A stretch of 64,000 nt of DNA from contig NZ_BOOY01000001.1 in assembly GCF_016863475.1 (NCBI RefSeq), positions 1 to 64,000 on the forward strand. The letters run 5' to 3'. The DNA comes from Spirilliplanes yamanashiensis (GTDB lineage: Bacteria; Actinomycetota; Actinomycetes; Mycobacteriales; Micromonosporaceae). Of this stretch, positions 44,796 through 52,189 are shown one piece after another. A model generated the notes under the pieces. That model was not told the origin of the DNA, did no database searches, and saw only the letters and a program-made list of their open reading frames with translations. A program made the translations under genes and the position numbers. Within the stretch, counting starts at the first letter, position 1. Each line of letters starts with the position of its first letter.

Positions 44796-44801
44796 TACCG
44801 T
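44796..44801 (+). promoter_or_regulatory. Possible -10 of the HTH protein gene
   Basis: TACCGT lies 21 bases before ATG 44823 with no clear -35. The rest of 44653-44795 is less GC-rich and holds no gene that I can support. Confidence 0.3.
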
Positions 44802-44822
44802 ACTGATGAAACGCGCGTCGAT

Positions 44823-45071
44823 ATGAACGCGCCGGGAGCACAGAGGGTCGGTGCCATCACCATGACGGGAACACCGCACGCCGGGGAACTGCCCGAGGTC
44901 CGGTTCCTCACGGTCGCCGAGGTCGCGTCGCTCATGCGGGTCTCCAAGATGACGGTCTACCGCCTGGTCCACGGCGGCGAGCTGACCGCCGTCCGGGTCG
45001 GCCGGTCGTTCCGCGTGCCGGAGCACGCCGTGCACACGTACCTCAAGGGCGCGTTCTCCGAGTCCGCGTAG
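44823..45071 (+). CDS. Excisionase-family helix-turn-helix protein
   Basis: An 82-residue DNA-binding protein with a MerR/excisionase-like HTH: VRFLTVAEVASLMRVSKMTV, then YRLVHGGELTAVRVGRSFRV and PEHAVHTYL. It corresponds by position and pattern to Rv0500A of M. tuberculosis, always just upstream of the bS22 gene. Despite the family name there is no phage context. ATG 44862 is an alternative start giving 69 residues; neither start has a strong ribosome site. Confidence 0.88.
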   Translation: MNAPGAQRVGAITMTGTPHAGELPEVRFLTVAEVASLMRVSKMTVYRLVHGGELTAVRVGRSFRVPEHAVHTYLKGAFSESA

Positions 45072-45089
45072 GTCCGTACCGCAGCCGCG

Positions 45090-45108
45090 GCCCCCTCGCG
45101 CAGGGGGC
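45090..45108 (+). terminator. Short hairpin after the HTH gene
   Basis: GCCCCCT at 45090-45096 pairs with AGGGGGC at 45102-45108 across a five-base loop, 18 bases after the stop. Confidence 0.45.
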
Positions 45109-45111
45109 GTG

Positions 45112-45141
45112 TTGGCCCTGTTGACGCGCGCCGGTTACCCT
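45112..45141 (+). promoter_or_regulatory. Promoter of the bS22 gene
   Basis: TTGGCC at 45112-45117, an 18-base spacer and TACCCT at 45136-45141. Transcription would begin near 45148, leaving about 130 bases of untranslated leader before the bS22 ATG. Confidence 0.45.
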
Positions 45142-45276
45142 GGAGCGCGACCGTGACCGCGCTCCCGTGCCCCTGGGCGGGGCGCCCCGAGGTCCGGTCC
45201 GCTGTCCAGTTCGGAAGCCGGCGTCACCTCCACGTGCGCACCGGTCCGACCCGCACGTTCTCGAGAGGTCTGTCGT

Positions 45277-45378
45277 ATGGGCTCCGTGGTCAAGAAGCGC
45301 CGCAAGCGTATGGCCAAGAAGAAGCACCGCAAGCTGCTGCGCAAGACCCGCGTCCAGCGTCGCCGTCTCGGCAAGTGA
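45277..45378 (+). CDS. Small ribosomal protein bS22 (AURKAIP1/COX24-like)
   Basis: A 33-residue, extremely basic protein: [20 protein letters not shown], then [13 protein letters not shown]. It is the actinobacterial bS22 found on the small ribosomal subunit in mycobacteria (Rv0500B region) and is too short for most gene finders. GAGAGG precedes the ATG. Its place between the excisionase-type HTH gene and the epimerase gene is conserved across actinobacteria. Confidence 0.95.
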   Translation: MGSVVKKRRKRMAKKKHRKLLRKTRVQRRRLGK

Positions 45379-45442
45379 CGGCCGGGGCGTTGCCGCCCCG
45401 CGTCGCTTGCCAGACCCTGTCGACCCTCGTCGGGAGGCTCTC

Positions 45443-45490
45443 GTGCTGACGTTCCGGTGGTCACCGCACCCCTGCCGGGGGCCGCGGTGA
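45443..45490 (+). other. 15-codon leader reading frame overlapping the epimerase start
   Basis: GTG 45443, behind GGGAGG at 45432-45437, opens a 15-codon frame ending TGA 45488-45490, which overlaps the chosen epimerase start GTG 45487 in GTGA. It could couple translation or be chance. Confidence 0.25.
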
Positions 45491-46593
45491 CCTCGGCGTC
45501 GCCCGTGACCCCGCCGAGGGTCGTCGTCGTGACCGGGGTCAGCCGGTTCCTGGGCGCCCGGGTCGCCGCCCGGCTCGTCGCCGACCCCCGCGTCGAGCGC
45601 GTCGTCGGCCTCGACCCGCACGAGCCGTCGGCCCGGCTGGCCGGCCTGCTCGACGGCGTCGAGCACATCCGCGCGGACGCCCGCCACGCCGTGCGCGCCA
45701 TCGGCGAGCTGGGCGCCGAGGCCGTCGTGCACCTCGCGGTGAACGGCGCCCCGGACCCCCAGCACGGCGGCCGGGCGGCCATGAAGGAACAGAACGTCAT
45801 CGGCACGATGCAGCTGCTCGCCGCCTGCCAGGGCGCCCCGCGGCTGCGCAAGCTGGTGCTGCGCTCGTCCACGGCCGCGTACGGCGCCTCGTTCCGCGAC
45901 CCGGCCGTCTTCACCGAGGAGACCGAGCCGCGGGCGGTGCCGCGCGGCCCGTTCGCCCGCGACATCCTCGACATCGAGGGCTACGTGCGCGGCTTCCGCC
46001 GCCGCCGGCCGGACGTGGCCGCGACCGTGCTGCGCTTCGCGCCGATGATCAGCGCCACCGCCGACACCACGCTGACCCGCTACCTGGCGCTGCCGTTCGT
46101 GCCGACCGTCATCGGCCGCGACGCCCGGCTGCAGTTCGTGCACGTCGACGACGCGCTGGAGATCCTGCACCGCTCGGTGGTCGAGGACCACCCCGGCACG
46201 TTCAACGTCGCCGGCGCCGGGGTGCTGTCGCTGTCGCAGGTCATCCGGCGCGCCGGGCGCATCTCCGTGCCCGTGCTGGAGCCCGCCCTGTCGGCGGCCG
46301 TGAGCATGGCCCGCAACGTCGGCGTCGGCCAGTTCGGCCTCGACCAGATCGACCTGTTCGTGCACGGCCGGGTCGTCGACACCAGCCGGCTCGTCAAGGA
46401 GTTCGGGTTCACCCCGCGCAGCACCGCCGAGGCCCTCGACGACTTCGTGGCGGGCTTCCCGGACGGCGCGGCGCTCACCGCCGACCGGCTGGAGGCCGCC
46501 GAGCGGGCCGTCCTCGACCGCATCCGGCAGGTCCGCGCGGCCGGCGCCGCCGCCCTGCGCGCGGCCGAGTCGCGGGCCGGAGCCGGGCAGTGA
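45487..46593 (+). CDS. NAD-dependent epimerase/dehydratase (GalE2-like)
   Basis: A 368-residue extended SDR. VVVVTGVSRFLGARVAARLV near the start is the Rossmann loop (TGxxxxxG), VVHLAV follows, and LRSSTAAYGASFRDPAVFTE contains the Ser/Thr; the YxxxK motif of typical epimerases is replaced by a DILDIEGYVRGFR segment. By position it matches Rv0501 (galE2). The sugar-nucleotide substrate is unknown. GTG 45487 has a GGGGG ribosome site; GTG 45457 is an in-frame alternative. The stop overlaps the next gene start (GTGA). Confidence 0.85.
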   Translation: MTSASPVTPPRVVVVTGVSRFLGARVAARLVADPRVERVVGLDPHEPSARLAGLLDGVEHIRADARHAVRAIGELGAEAVVHLAVNGAPDPQHGGRAAMKEQNVIGTMQLLAACQGAPRLRKLVLRSSTAAYGASFRDPAVFTEETEPRAVPRGPFARDILDIEGYVRGFRRRRPDVAATVLRFAPMISATADTTLTRYLALPFVPTVIGRDARLQFVHVDDALEILHRSVVEDHPGTFNVAGAGVLSLSQVIRRAGRISVPVLEPALSAAVSMARNVGVGQFGLDQIDLFVHGRVVDTSRLVKEFGFTPRSTAEALDDFVAGFPDGAALTADRLEAAERAVLDRIRQVRAAGAAALRAAESRAGAGQ

Positions 46594-47597
46594 GCGCCGA
46601 GGAGCGCTCGGCGCGCCAGGTGCTGCCCGGCAGCGTGTCGTTCCGGCCGGAATCGGTGAACGGCCACCACCGGAACGGGGTGAACGGCCACGTGAACGGG
46701 AAAGCCGACGGGGTGCCACCCGCGCCCCTGCACCAGGGCGTCGCCGACGGACCGGGCGACGTGTGGGACGCCCGCGTCGCGGCCGCCCTGGCGTTCCTGC
46801 GCCGCCGCCTGTCCGGCCAGTACGAGGTCGACGACTTCGGCTTCGACCCGGAGCTGACCGACGGCGTCTTCCACCCGATCCTGAAGCTGCTCTACCGCGA
46901 CTGGTTCCGCACCGAGGTCAGCGGCGTCGAGAACGTCCCCGAATCCGGCGGCGCCCTGCTCGTCGGCAACCACTCGGGCACGTTCGCCTGGGACGCCCTG
47001 ATGCTCACGGTGGCGGTGCGGGACGAGACGCCCGCCCAGCGGCACCTGCGGCTGCTCGGCGCCGACCTGGTGTTCCGGGTGCCGGTCGTCAGCGAGCTGG
47101 CCCGCAAGTCGGGCGTGACGGTGGCCTGCAACCCGGACGCCGAACGCCTGATGAGCACGGGCGAGCTGGTCGGCGTGTTCCCGGAGGGCTTCAAGGGCAT
47201 CGGCAAGCACTACAGCCAGCGCTACAAGCTGCAGCGCTTCGGCCGGGGCGGGTTCGTGTCGGCGGCGCTGCGCACGGGCACCCCGATCGTGCCGGTGGCG
47301 ATCGTCGGCGCGGAGGAGACGTATCCGCTGCTCGCCGACATCAAGCCGCTGGCCCGCCTGCTGGGCGTGCCGTTCTTCCCGGTGACGCCGCAGTTCCCGC
47401 TGCTGGGGCCGCTGGGGCTGGTGCCGCTGCCGAGCAAGTGGCTGATCCGGTTCTGCCCGCCGATCCCGACGGCGCACCTCACGGACGCGGCGGACGACCC
47501 GATGGTGGTCTACAACCTCGCCGACCAGGTCCGGGAGACGATCCAGGCCACGCTGCACGACCTGCTCAAGGATCGCCCGGATCCGTTCGGGCTCTGA
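46590..47597 (+). CDS. PlsC-like lysophospholipid acyltransferase
   Basis: A 335-residue acyltransferase. LLVGNHSGTFAWDALMLTVA near residue 127 contains the catalytic His (variant of HX4D with longer spacing), and VGVFPEGFKGIGKHYSQRYK near 196 the FPEG block that binds the phosphate of the acceptor; PIVPVAIVGAEETYPLLADI follows. The first 65 residues are disordered and Asn/Gly-rich (VNGHHRNGVNGHVNGK). It matches Rv0502 by position and is coupled to the epimerase gene by a four-base overlap. Probable membrane lipid role. Confidence 0.87.
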   Translation: MSAEERSARQVLPGSVSFRPESVNGHHRNGVNGHVNGKADGVPPAPLHQGVADGPGDVWDARVAAALAFLRRRLSGQYEVDDFGFDPELTDGVFHPILKLLYRDWFRTEVSGVENVPESGGALLVGNHSGTFAWDALMLTVAVRDETPAQRHLRLLGADLVFRVPVVSELARKSGVTVACNPDAERLMSTGELVGVFPEGFKGIGKHYSQRYKLQRFGRGGFVSAALRTGTPIVPVAIVGAEETYPLLADIKPLARLLGVPFFPVTPQFPLLGPLGLVPLPSKWLIRFCPPIPTAHLTDAADDPMVVYNLADQVRETIQATLHDLLKDRPDPFGL

Positions 47598-47706
47598 TCT
47601 CCCCGTTCGGGTGACCCGGCAGTCCGGGGGTGATCTCGCACCGAATCACGGTTGATATGCCCGATAAGCGGCCTTTCGGGGCCCGATGATCCGGGGGGAT
47701 CACACC

Positions 47707-48387
47707 GTGAACACACTGACCAGGATCGGCGCCGCGGCGGGCGCCGCCGCCCTCCTCGGCGCCGGCGCCGCCATGCCGGCCCAGGCCCACGACGGTCACC
47801 ACCACGGCGGGTCCGGCGCCGGCGCCGGCGCGGCCGTGGCCGTGCACCCGGGCTCCACGCTCGGCTTCGCCAAGGTGCGCGAGCTCAACGGCTCCGACGC
47901 CTGGGGCGTGGCGACCGTCCACCTGAAGGGCCAGAAGGCCGACGTGCGGCTCTCGGCGTTCGGGCTGGTCCGCAACGCGCCGCACGCCATGCACTTCCAC
48001 GCCGGCGCGCGGGGCACCTGCCCCACCGGGGCGGCCGACAGCAACGACGACGGCTTCGTCAGCGTCTCCGAGGGTCACCCGTTCTACGGCGACATCGTCA
48101 CGTCGCTGACCACCTCCGGCGACACCAGCCCGGCCAGCGGCCTGGCCATCGACCGGTTCCCGACCGCCCCGCGCGGCCGGATCACGTACCACCGCACGAT
48201 CACCGTCGACCCGGCGGCGGCCGCCGCCATCCGGGCCGGCAACGCGGTGCTCGTGGTGCACGGCGTCGACAAGAACGGCTCCGGCGCGTACGACGGCCCG
48301 GTCGTCAGCGACCTCGACCCGAGCCTGCCGATGGAGGCGACCGCCCCCGCCGGCTGCGGCACGGTGCGGGCGCTGCTGCGCTACTGA
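47707..48387 (+). CDS. Exported CHRD/superoxide-dismutase-like protein
   Basis: A 226-residue exported protein. A signal peptide (to about 29, ending MPAQA) precedes a histidine-rich segment (HDGHHHGG) and a CHRD or Cu/Zn-SOD-like barrel (ATVHLKGQKADVRLSAFGLV, then NAPHAMHFHAGARGTCPTGA, then VLVVHGVDKNGSGAYDG). The HFH and late His could bind metal, but catalytic competence is uncertain. GTG 47707 is preceded by GGGGGATC. Probably acts outside the membrane. Confidence 0.78.
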   Translation: MNTLTRIGAAAGAAALLGAGAAMPAQAHDGHHHGGSGAGAGAAVAVHPGSTLGFAKVRELNGSDAWGVATVHLKGQKADVRLSAFGLVRNAPHAMHFHAGARGTCPTGAADSNDDGFVSVSEGHPFYGDIVTSLTTSGDTSPASGLAIDRFPTAPRGRITYHRTITVDPAAAAAIRAGNAVLVVHGVDKNGSGAYDGPVVSDLDPSLPMEATAPAGCGTVRALLRY

Positions 48388-48395
48388 GGTGAGCC

Positions 48396-48435
48396 GGGGC
48401 GGTCCGGGCGCGGGACGAGGCGCCCGGGCCGCCCC
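48396..48435. terminator. Bidirectional hairpin between CHRD-like and propeller-like genes
   Basis: A 16-bp stem with one wobble (48396-48411 with 48420-48435) and an eight-base loop, between the two convergent stop codons. Confidence 0.75.
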
Positions 48436-48439
48436 CCTC

Positions 48440-49522
48440 TCAGACCGTGCGCAGGTCGAGGGTGTGCCAGACGGTGTCGTCCACGTCGCCCGTCGACCAC
48501 CACAGGATCCCGCCGCGGCAGATGACCACCCCCACGCCCGTCGCCACCTGGACCGTCTCCTTCGTGGTCAGGTCGTGGACGAAAAGCTGCTGGCTGCTGG
48601 TCGTGCCGTTGTCCGAGCCGGCCGCCGACACGATCTCGAACCGGTCGAGGATCGCCACGTCGACCGTGGCCGCGTTGCCGTCGCCGCCGATGACCCGCCG
48701 CCGGTCCGTGCCGTCCGGCCGCATCAGGTCGGTGCGCGCCGGGGCGTCGCCCGCGAGCACCAGCACCCGGCACCAGGCGGAGCTGCACGTGGCCAGCTCG
48801 GTGCCGCCCGTGGCGACCTCCGTCACGCGGTTCGTCGCCAGGTTGCGCACCTGCACCGGCCCGAGCTGATTGCTCGCGCTGACGAGGTACGGCCACGCCG
48901 CCCGCGCCCAGGCGCCCCGCTGGACGGTCGTGCGCACCGCCCCGCCGGTCAGCGCGACCGAGCGCAGCTCCGTGGCGGGCTCGTCGCCGGCCGCCACCGC
49001 CACCCAGTGCAGCCGCCCCTCGGCGATGACCATGTCGTACTGCGAGTTGAAGAACACGATGTCGCCGGTGTCGCCGGTGAGCCGCCGAACCGCGCCGCCG
49101 GCCAGCGGCAGCGCGTACAGCGTGGTGCCGCCGTCGGCGACCGAGACCGAGAAGGCGAACGTGTCGGCGGACGCGGTGAAGCCCCCGTACGTCGGGTTGC
49201 CGGACAGCGGCACCCGGTGCAGCTCGGTGACCGTGCCGTCGGCGGCGCGGCGCAGCAGGCGCAGCGCGCTCGCGTCCGGCGTGGGGGCGGTGCCGATGCT
49301 GTCCGTGGCGGACAGGAACCACACCGGCTGGTACGACGGCCCGTCGGGCACCGAGCCGGGGATGTCGGCGCGGGTGGCGCCCGGCCACTGCTCGGCGGCG
49401 CTGACCGGGCCGGTGCGCGCCGCGGGCGCCCGGTCGCCGGTGGGGGCCAGGACGATGAGCGCGACGGCGGCGGTCAGGGCGACGGCGAGCGCCACCGTGG
49501 CGCGGCTGAGGTAGGACGGCAT
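48440..49522 (-). CDS. Exported or membrane-anchored beta-propeller-like protein
   Basis: A 360-residue protein with an N-terminal membrane segment or signal (RATVALAVALTAAVALIVLA, residues 7-26) and repeated strands such as TTLYALPLAGGAVRRLTG, TELRSVALTGGAVRTTVQ and QLFVHDLTTKETVQVATG. These suggest a six- or seven-bladed propeller. Similar proteins are hypothetical; function unknown. It runs in the same direction as the rsbN-like gene but is separated from it by a terminator hairpin. Confidence 0.7.
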   Translation of the reverse strand: MPSYLSRATVALAVALTAAVALIVLAPTGDRAPAARTGPVSAAEQWPGATRADIPGSVPDGPSYQPVWFLSATDSIGTAPTPDASALRLLRRAADGTVTELHRVPLSGNPTYGGFTASADTFAFSVSVADGGTTLYALPLAGGAVRRLTGDTGDIVFFNSQYDMVIAEGRLHWVAVAAGDEPATELRSVALTGGAVRTTVQRGAWARAAWPYLVSASNQLGPVQVRNLATNRVTEVATGGTELATCSSAWCRVLVLAGDAPARTDLMRPDGTDRRRVIGGDGNAATVDVAILDRFEIVSAAGSDNGTTSSQQLFVHDLTTKETVQVATGVGVVICRGGILWWSTGDVDDTVWHTLDLRTV

Positions 49523-49527
49523 GACGA

Positions 49528-49558
49528 CGGAAGGGTAGCCCGCCGGGCCACCCTTCCG
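49528..49558 (-). terminator. Terminator hairpin after the rsbN-like gene
   Basis: A 14-bp stem with one mismatch (49528-49541 with 49545-49558) and three-base loop, lying 20 bases beyond the stop of the leftward rsbN-like gene. Confidence 0.65.
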
Positions 49559-49577
49559 CCGTGTGCGTCGTGCGATG

Positions 49578-50759
49578 TCAGCCGAGGATGCCGCCGAAGA
49601 TGCGGCCGATCAGACCCTCGTCCTCGGCTCCTGGCTGCGGCGCGGGGGCCTCGGCCCCGTCGGACGGCTCGCCGTCCGGGACGGCCGCGCCGGTCTGGCC
49701 GCCGCCGGGGACCTCGTCCGCCGTGGCGCCCGTCCCGGTGCCGGCGCCGGTGCTGCCGGTACCCGTGCCCGTGCCCGTCGCCGGGCCCGTGCCCTGCTGG
49801 TCGGAGCCGGTGCCGCGCTCGGCGTCCTGCTCGCGCTGCTGACCCTGCTTGCCGGTCGTCGACTTGCCGGTGCCGGAGCCCTTCTCGATCCCCTGCGGGG
49901 CGGCCGAGCAGGTCCGCGGCAGCGGTCCGAGGCCGTCGGCGCCGGTCGTGCCGCAGTCGAGGCCCTTGCGCAGGCCGGCGACGCGACGCTCGATGGCGTC
50001 GAGCAGGGTGATCGAGGTGACCGCGGCCTCCTGGTCGGCCGGGCCGACGCGGGCGAGCAGCGGCTGGAGCTGGCGGCGCTGGCCGAGGACGAACGTGTCC
50101 ACCACGGCGAACGGGGCGGGGTCCTTGCGCTGCACCGCCGACGTCGTCAGCAGGCGCACGCCCTCGCGGGTGTCGCGGTCCATGTCGCCCAGCACGGTGG
50201 TCAGCGGGGTGCCGCCGGCCTGCACCGCGGCCGCCTCGGCGAGGCGGTTGCGGGCGAAGCCGAGGAACAGCTGGCCGCGGGTCACGTCGGAGCCGGCGAG
50301 CGCGAGCTGTGCCTTCTCCGCCGAGCGCTTGACGCCGTAGAGGGCATCGCCCGGAACCGCGTCCTCGCTGGCGAACGACATGCCGGAGACGGCGACGGCG
50401 CCGACGGCGACGCCGGCCACGATCGCGCCGCGGGCCCGCAGACGCCGGCCGGAGCCGGCGCCGAGACTGAAACGGCGGCGGGGCTCGTCGATCTCCGCGG
50501 TGCCCGGGGCGGCGGTGACACCGATCCCCTCGCGCTCGGCGGTGGCGATGAGCATGGCGCGCAGGTCCTGGCGGAACTCGCGGTCGACCTCGGTCCGCAC
50601 CGCCGGTCGCATCGCGGTCAGGGTGTTGCCGACCGCAGCGAGTTCGGCGAGGTCGTCGTCTCCGCGACCGTGCGAGTGGTGCCGAGGACCGCCGTTGGTC
50701 TCGTCCAAAAGCTGCGCGAAGCGCTCGGCGCGCCGGCGGTCGAGGAAGTCCAGACTCAC
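49578..50759 (-). CDS. DUF5667-domain membrane protein, probable anti-sigma factor of BldN
   Basis: A 393-residue protein. The cytoplasmic N-terminus (1-105) includes RRRAERFAQLLDE and a DLAELAAVG helix typical of anti-sigma domains. One membrane helix (GAIVAGVAVGAVAVSGMSFA, about 110-130) is followed by the DUF5667 region (PGDALYGVKRSAEKAQLALA) and a Gly/Thr/Gln-rich low-complexity tail ending GLIGRIFGGILG. In Streptomyces the gene next to bldN encodes RsbN, a membrane anti-sigma factor. The same order here supports that role. GTG 50759 has GGGAGG upstream. Confidence 0.8.
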   Translation of the reverse strand: MSLDFLDRRRAERFAQLLDETNGGPRHHSHGRGDDDLAELAAVGNTLTAMRPAVRTEVDREFRQDLRAMLIATAEREGIGVTAAPGTAEIDEPRRRFSLGAGSGRRLRARGAIVAGVAVGAVAVSGMSFASEDAVPGDALYGVKRSAEKAQLALAGSDVTRGQLFLGFARNRLAEAAAVQAGGTPLTTVLGDMDRDTREGVRLLTTSAVQRKDPAPFAVVDTFVLGQRRQLQPLLARVGPADQEAAVTSITLLDAIERRVAGLRKGLDCGTTGADGLGPLPRTCSAAPQGIEKGSGTGKSTTGKQGQQREQDAERGTGSDQQGTGPATGTGTGTGSTGAGTGTGATADEVPGGGQTGAAVPDGEPSDGAEAPAPQPGAEDEGLIGRIFGGILG

Positions 50760-50874
50760 CGCGGGCACCTCCCTTCGCTGGTGATGGACCGGCCGCCTTC
50801 GACCGGTCGCACCCGGACAAACGCCCGACGGGCGCGCGCGGTTACGGGCAACAATGTTTCCAGTTCGCCGGTCG

Positions 50875-51819
50875 TCACAGCGTGAAGCCCTCCGGCAGCA
50901 ACCGGGCCAGTGCGCGCACGGCCCGGTACTGCAGGGCCTTGATGGCGCCCTCGTTCTTGCCCATCGTCTGCGCGGTCTCCGCGACGGAGAACCCCTGCAG
51001 GAAGCGCAGAACGATGCACTCCTGCTGCTCGGGGTTGAGCTGCTTCACGGCCGTCAGCAGGGCGACGTTCGTGATGTGGTCGACGACGGCCGCCTCGGGG
51101 CTGCCCTCGGGGCCGCGGTCCTCGCGGTCGGCGTCGAGGACGTCGCCGGTGGTGACCTCCAGCCGGTACCGGCCGGACTTGAAGTGGTCGGCGACCAGGT
51201 TGCGGGCGATCGTCACGAGCCAGGCGCCCAGGTCGCGGCCCTGCCAGGTGAACGAGCCGATGCGCTTGAGCGCGCGCAGGAACGTGTCGGACGTGAGGTC
51301 CTCGGCGAGCTGGCGGTTGCCGACGCGGAAGTAGACGAACCGGAAGACGGTGTCGACGTACCGGTCGTAGATGAGGCCGAACGCCTCCGACTCGCCGGCC
51401 TGCGCCCGCTCGACCAGCGCCCACACGTGCGCGGCCGGGTCGTCCCGGTCGGGGCGGGCGGGCCGCGGCTGCTCGGCGGGCGGGCCGGTGGTGCTCTGCG
51501 CGGGCACGACCACGGACTGCTGGTCGGCGACCGGCGGGGCCGGCACGTCGAGCGGGCCCGTCCCGGCGGGGCGCTGCCCCGGCATCTGCGGGCGGCCCGG
51601 CGCGACGACGCGGCCGCCGACGGGGCGCACGTTGCCGGCGGGGGACTGGTTGCGGCCCGGCGGCTCGTTGACGTGCGGCCGGTTGCGGGTGCGCTTCGGG
51701 CCGTCGCCGGCGATGGCCCAGGCGATGGTGTCGTGCAACGACGTCAGGCCCTCGTTGAGGGCCTGACGGGCACTCCGGACGTCGCGGTCGACCGGGTCCA
51801 GGGGGAACGCATGGCTCAC
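50875..51819 (-). CDS. bldN: ECF sigma factor of the BldN family
   Basis: A 314-residue sigma factor. Region 2 (about 150-215; ESEAFGLIYDRYVDTVFRFV, then AEDLTSDTFLRALKRIGSFT) and region 4 (about 245-310; LNPEQQECIVLRFLQGFSVA, then ETAQTMGKNEGAIKALQYRA) are complete. About 130 residues of Pro/Arg/Gly-rich sequence precede region 2; Streptomyces BldN is likewise made as a proprotein with an N-terminal extension. BldN controls aerial development and surface proteins. GTG 51819 has GGAGGAGG at ideal spacing. The neighbour rsbN-like gene and the downstream rex-hem order follow Streptomyces. Confidence 0.9.
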   Translation of the reverse strand: MSHAFPLDPVDRDVRSARQALNEGLTSLHDTIAWAIAGDGPKRTRNRPHVNEPPGRNQSPAGNVRPVGGRVVAPGRPQMPGQRPAGTGPLDVPAPPVADQQSVVVPAQSTTGPPAEQPRPARPDRDDPAAHVWALVERAQAGESEAFGLIYDRYVDTVFRFVYFRVGNRQLAEDLTSDTFLRALKRIGSFTWQGRDLGAWLVTIARNLVADHFKSGRYRLEVTTGDVLDADREDRGPEGSPEAAVVDHITNVALLTAVKQLNPEQQECIVLRFLQGFSVAETAQTMGKNEGAIKALQYRAVRALARLLPEGFTL

Positions 51820-52079
51820 GGGGCCTCCTCCACCCGGCAGCTCGTCCGGTGTGCCGTTGCTTCGGCGCGGTCCCCGGCGGGTGGTTCGGGGGGCGCCGCC
51901 GGGCGACACAGGTGCATCAGCCGACCAACGGGCACTGCGGCCTCCTCGGGGGGAGAGGGGTGTGACAACTCGCCACAAAGAGGGCAAGTTAACCGCCGCA
52001 CGGACAGCGGCGACATCACCCAAAGGCGTGGAGTCCGTTACTCGAGGGGAAGTATTTCCGCCGACGCACACGCGGCGTC

Positions 52080-52092
52080 GCACACTGTGTGC
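52080..52092. promoter_or_regulatory. BldD-like palindrome upstream of bldN
   Basis: GCACAC-T-GTGTGC is a perfect 13-bp inverted repeat whose centre ACACTGTGT fits the core AC-N-C-(A/T)-G-N-GT of BldD sites. It lies about 260 bases upstream of the bldN start. The rest of 51820-52170 is noncoding, relatively A/T-rich near 52090-52140, and carries no gene that I can support. Confidence 0.42.
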
Positions 52093-52174
52093 GCTGTGCG
52101 AAATTAGTCGTTCACGGCTGTTAACGGACTTTCCGCCCTAAACACGGCCGGAGCGGCGCCGTCGGCCGGTGTGC

Positions 52175-52189
52175 CAGACTCGCCCGGTG
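52175..52189 (+). promoter_or_regulatory. Leaderless -10 motif of the acyl-CoA synthetase gene
   Basis: CAGACT at 52175-52180, then six bases to GTG 52187. Confidence 0.42.

Noticed and set aside
44823-45071. Excisionase-type protein as a sign of an integrated phage or plasmid
   Set aside because: No integrase, attachment repeat or tRNA is nearby, and the gene is conserved beside bS22 in actinobacteria.
47640-47690. CCCGATAAG upstream of the CHRD-like gene as a sigma-28 -10 element
   Set aside because: No TAAA-like -35 lies at 14-16 bases, so the match is only the -10 core.
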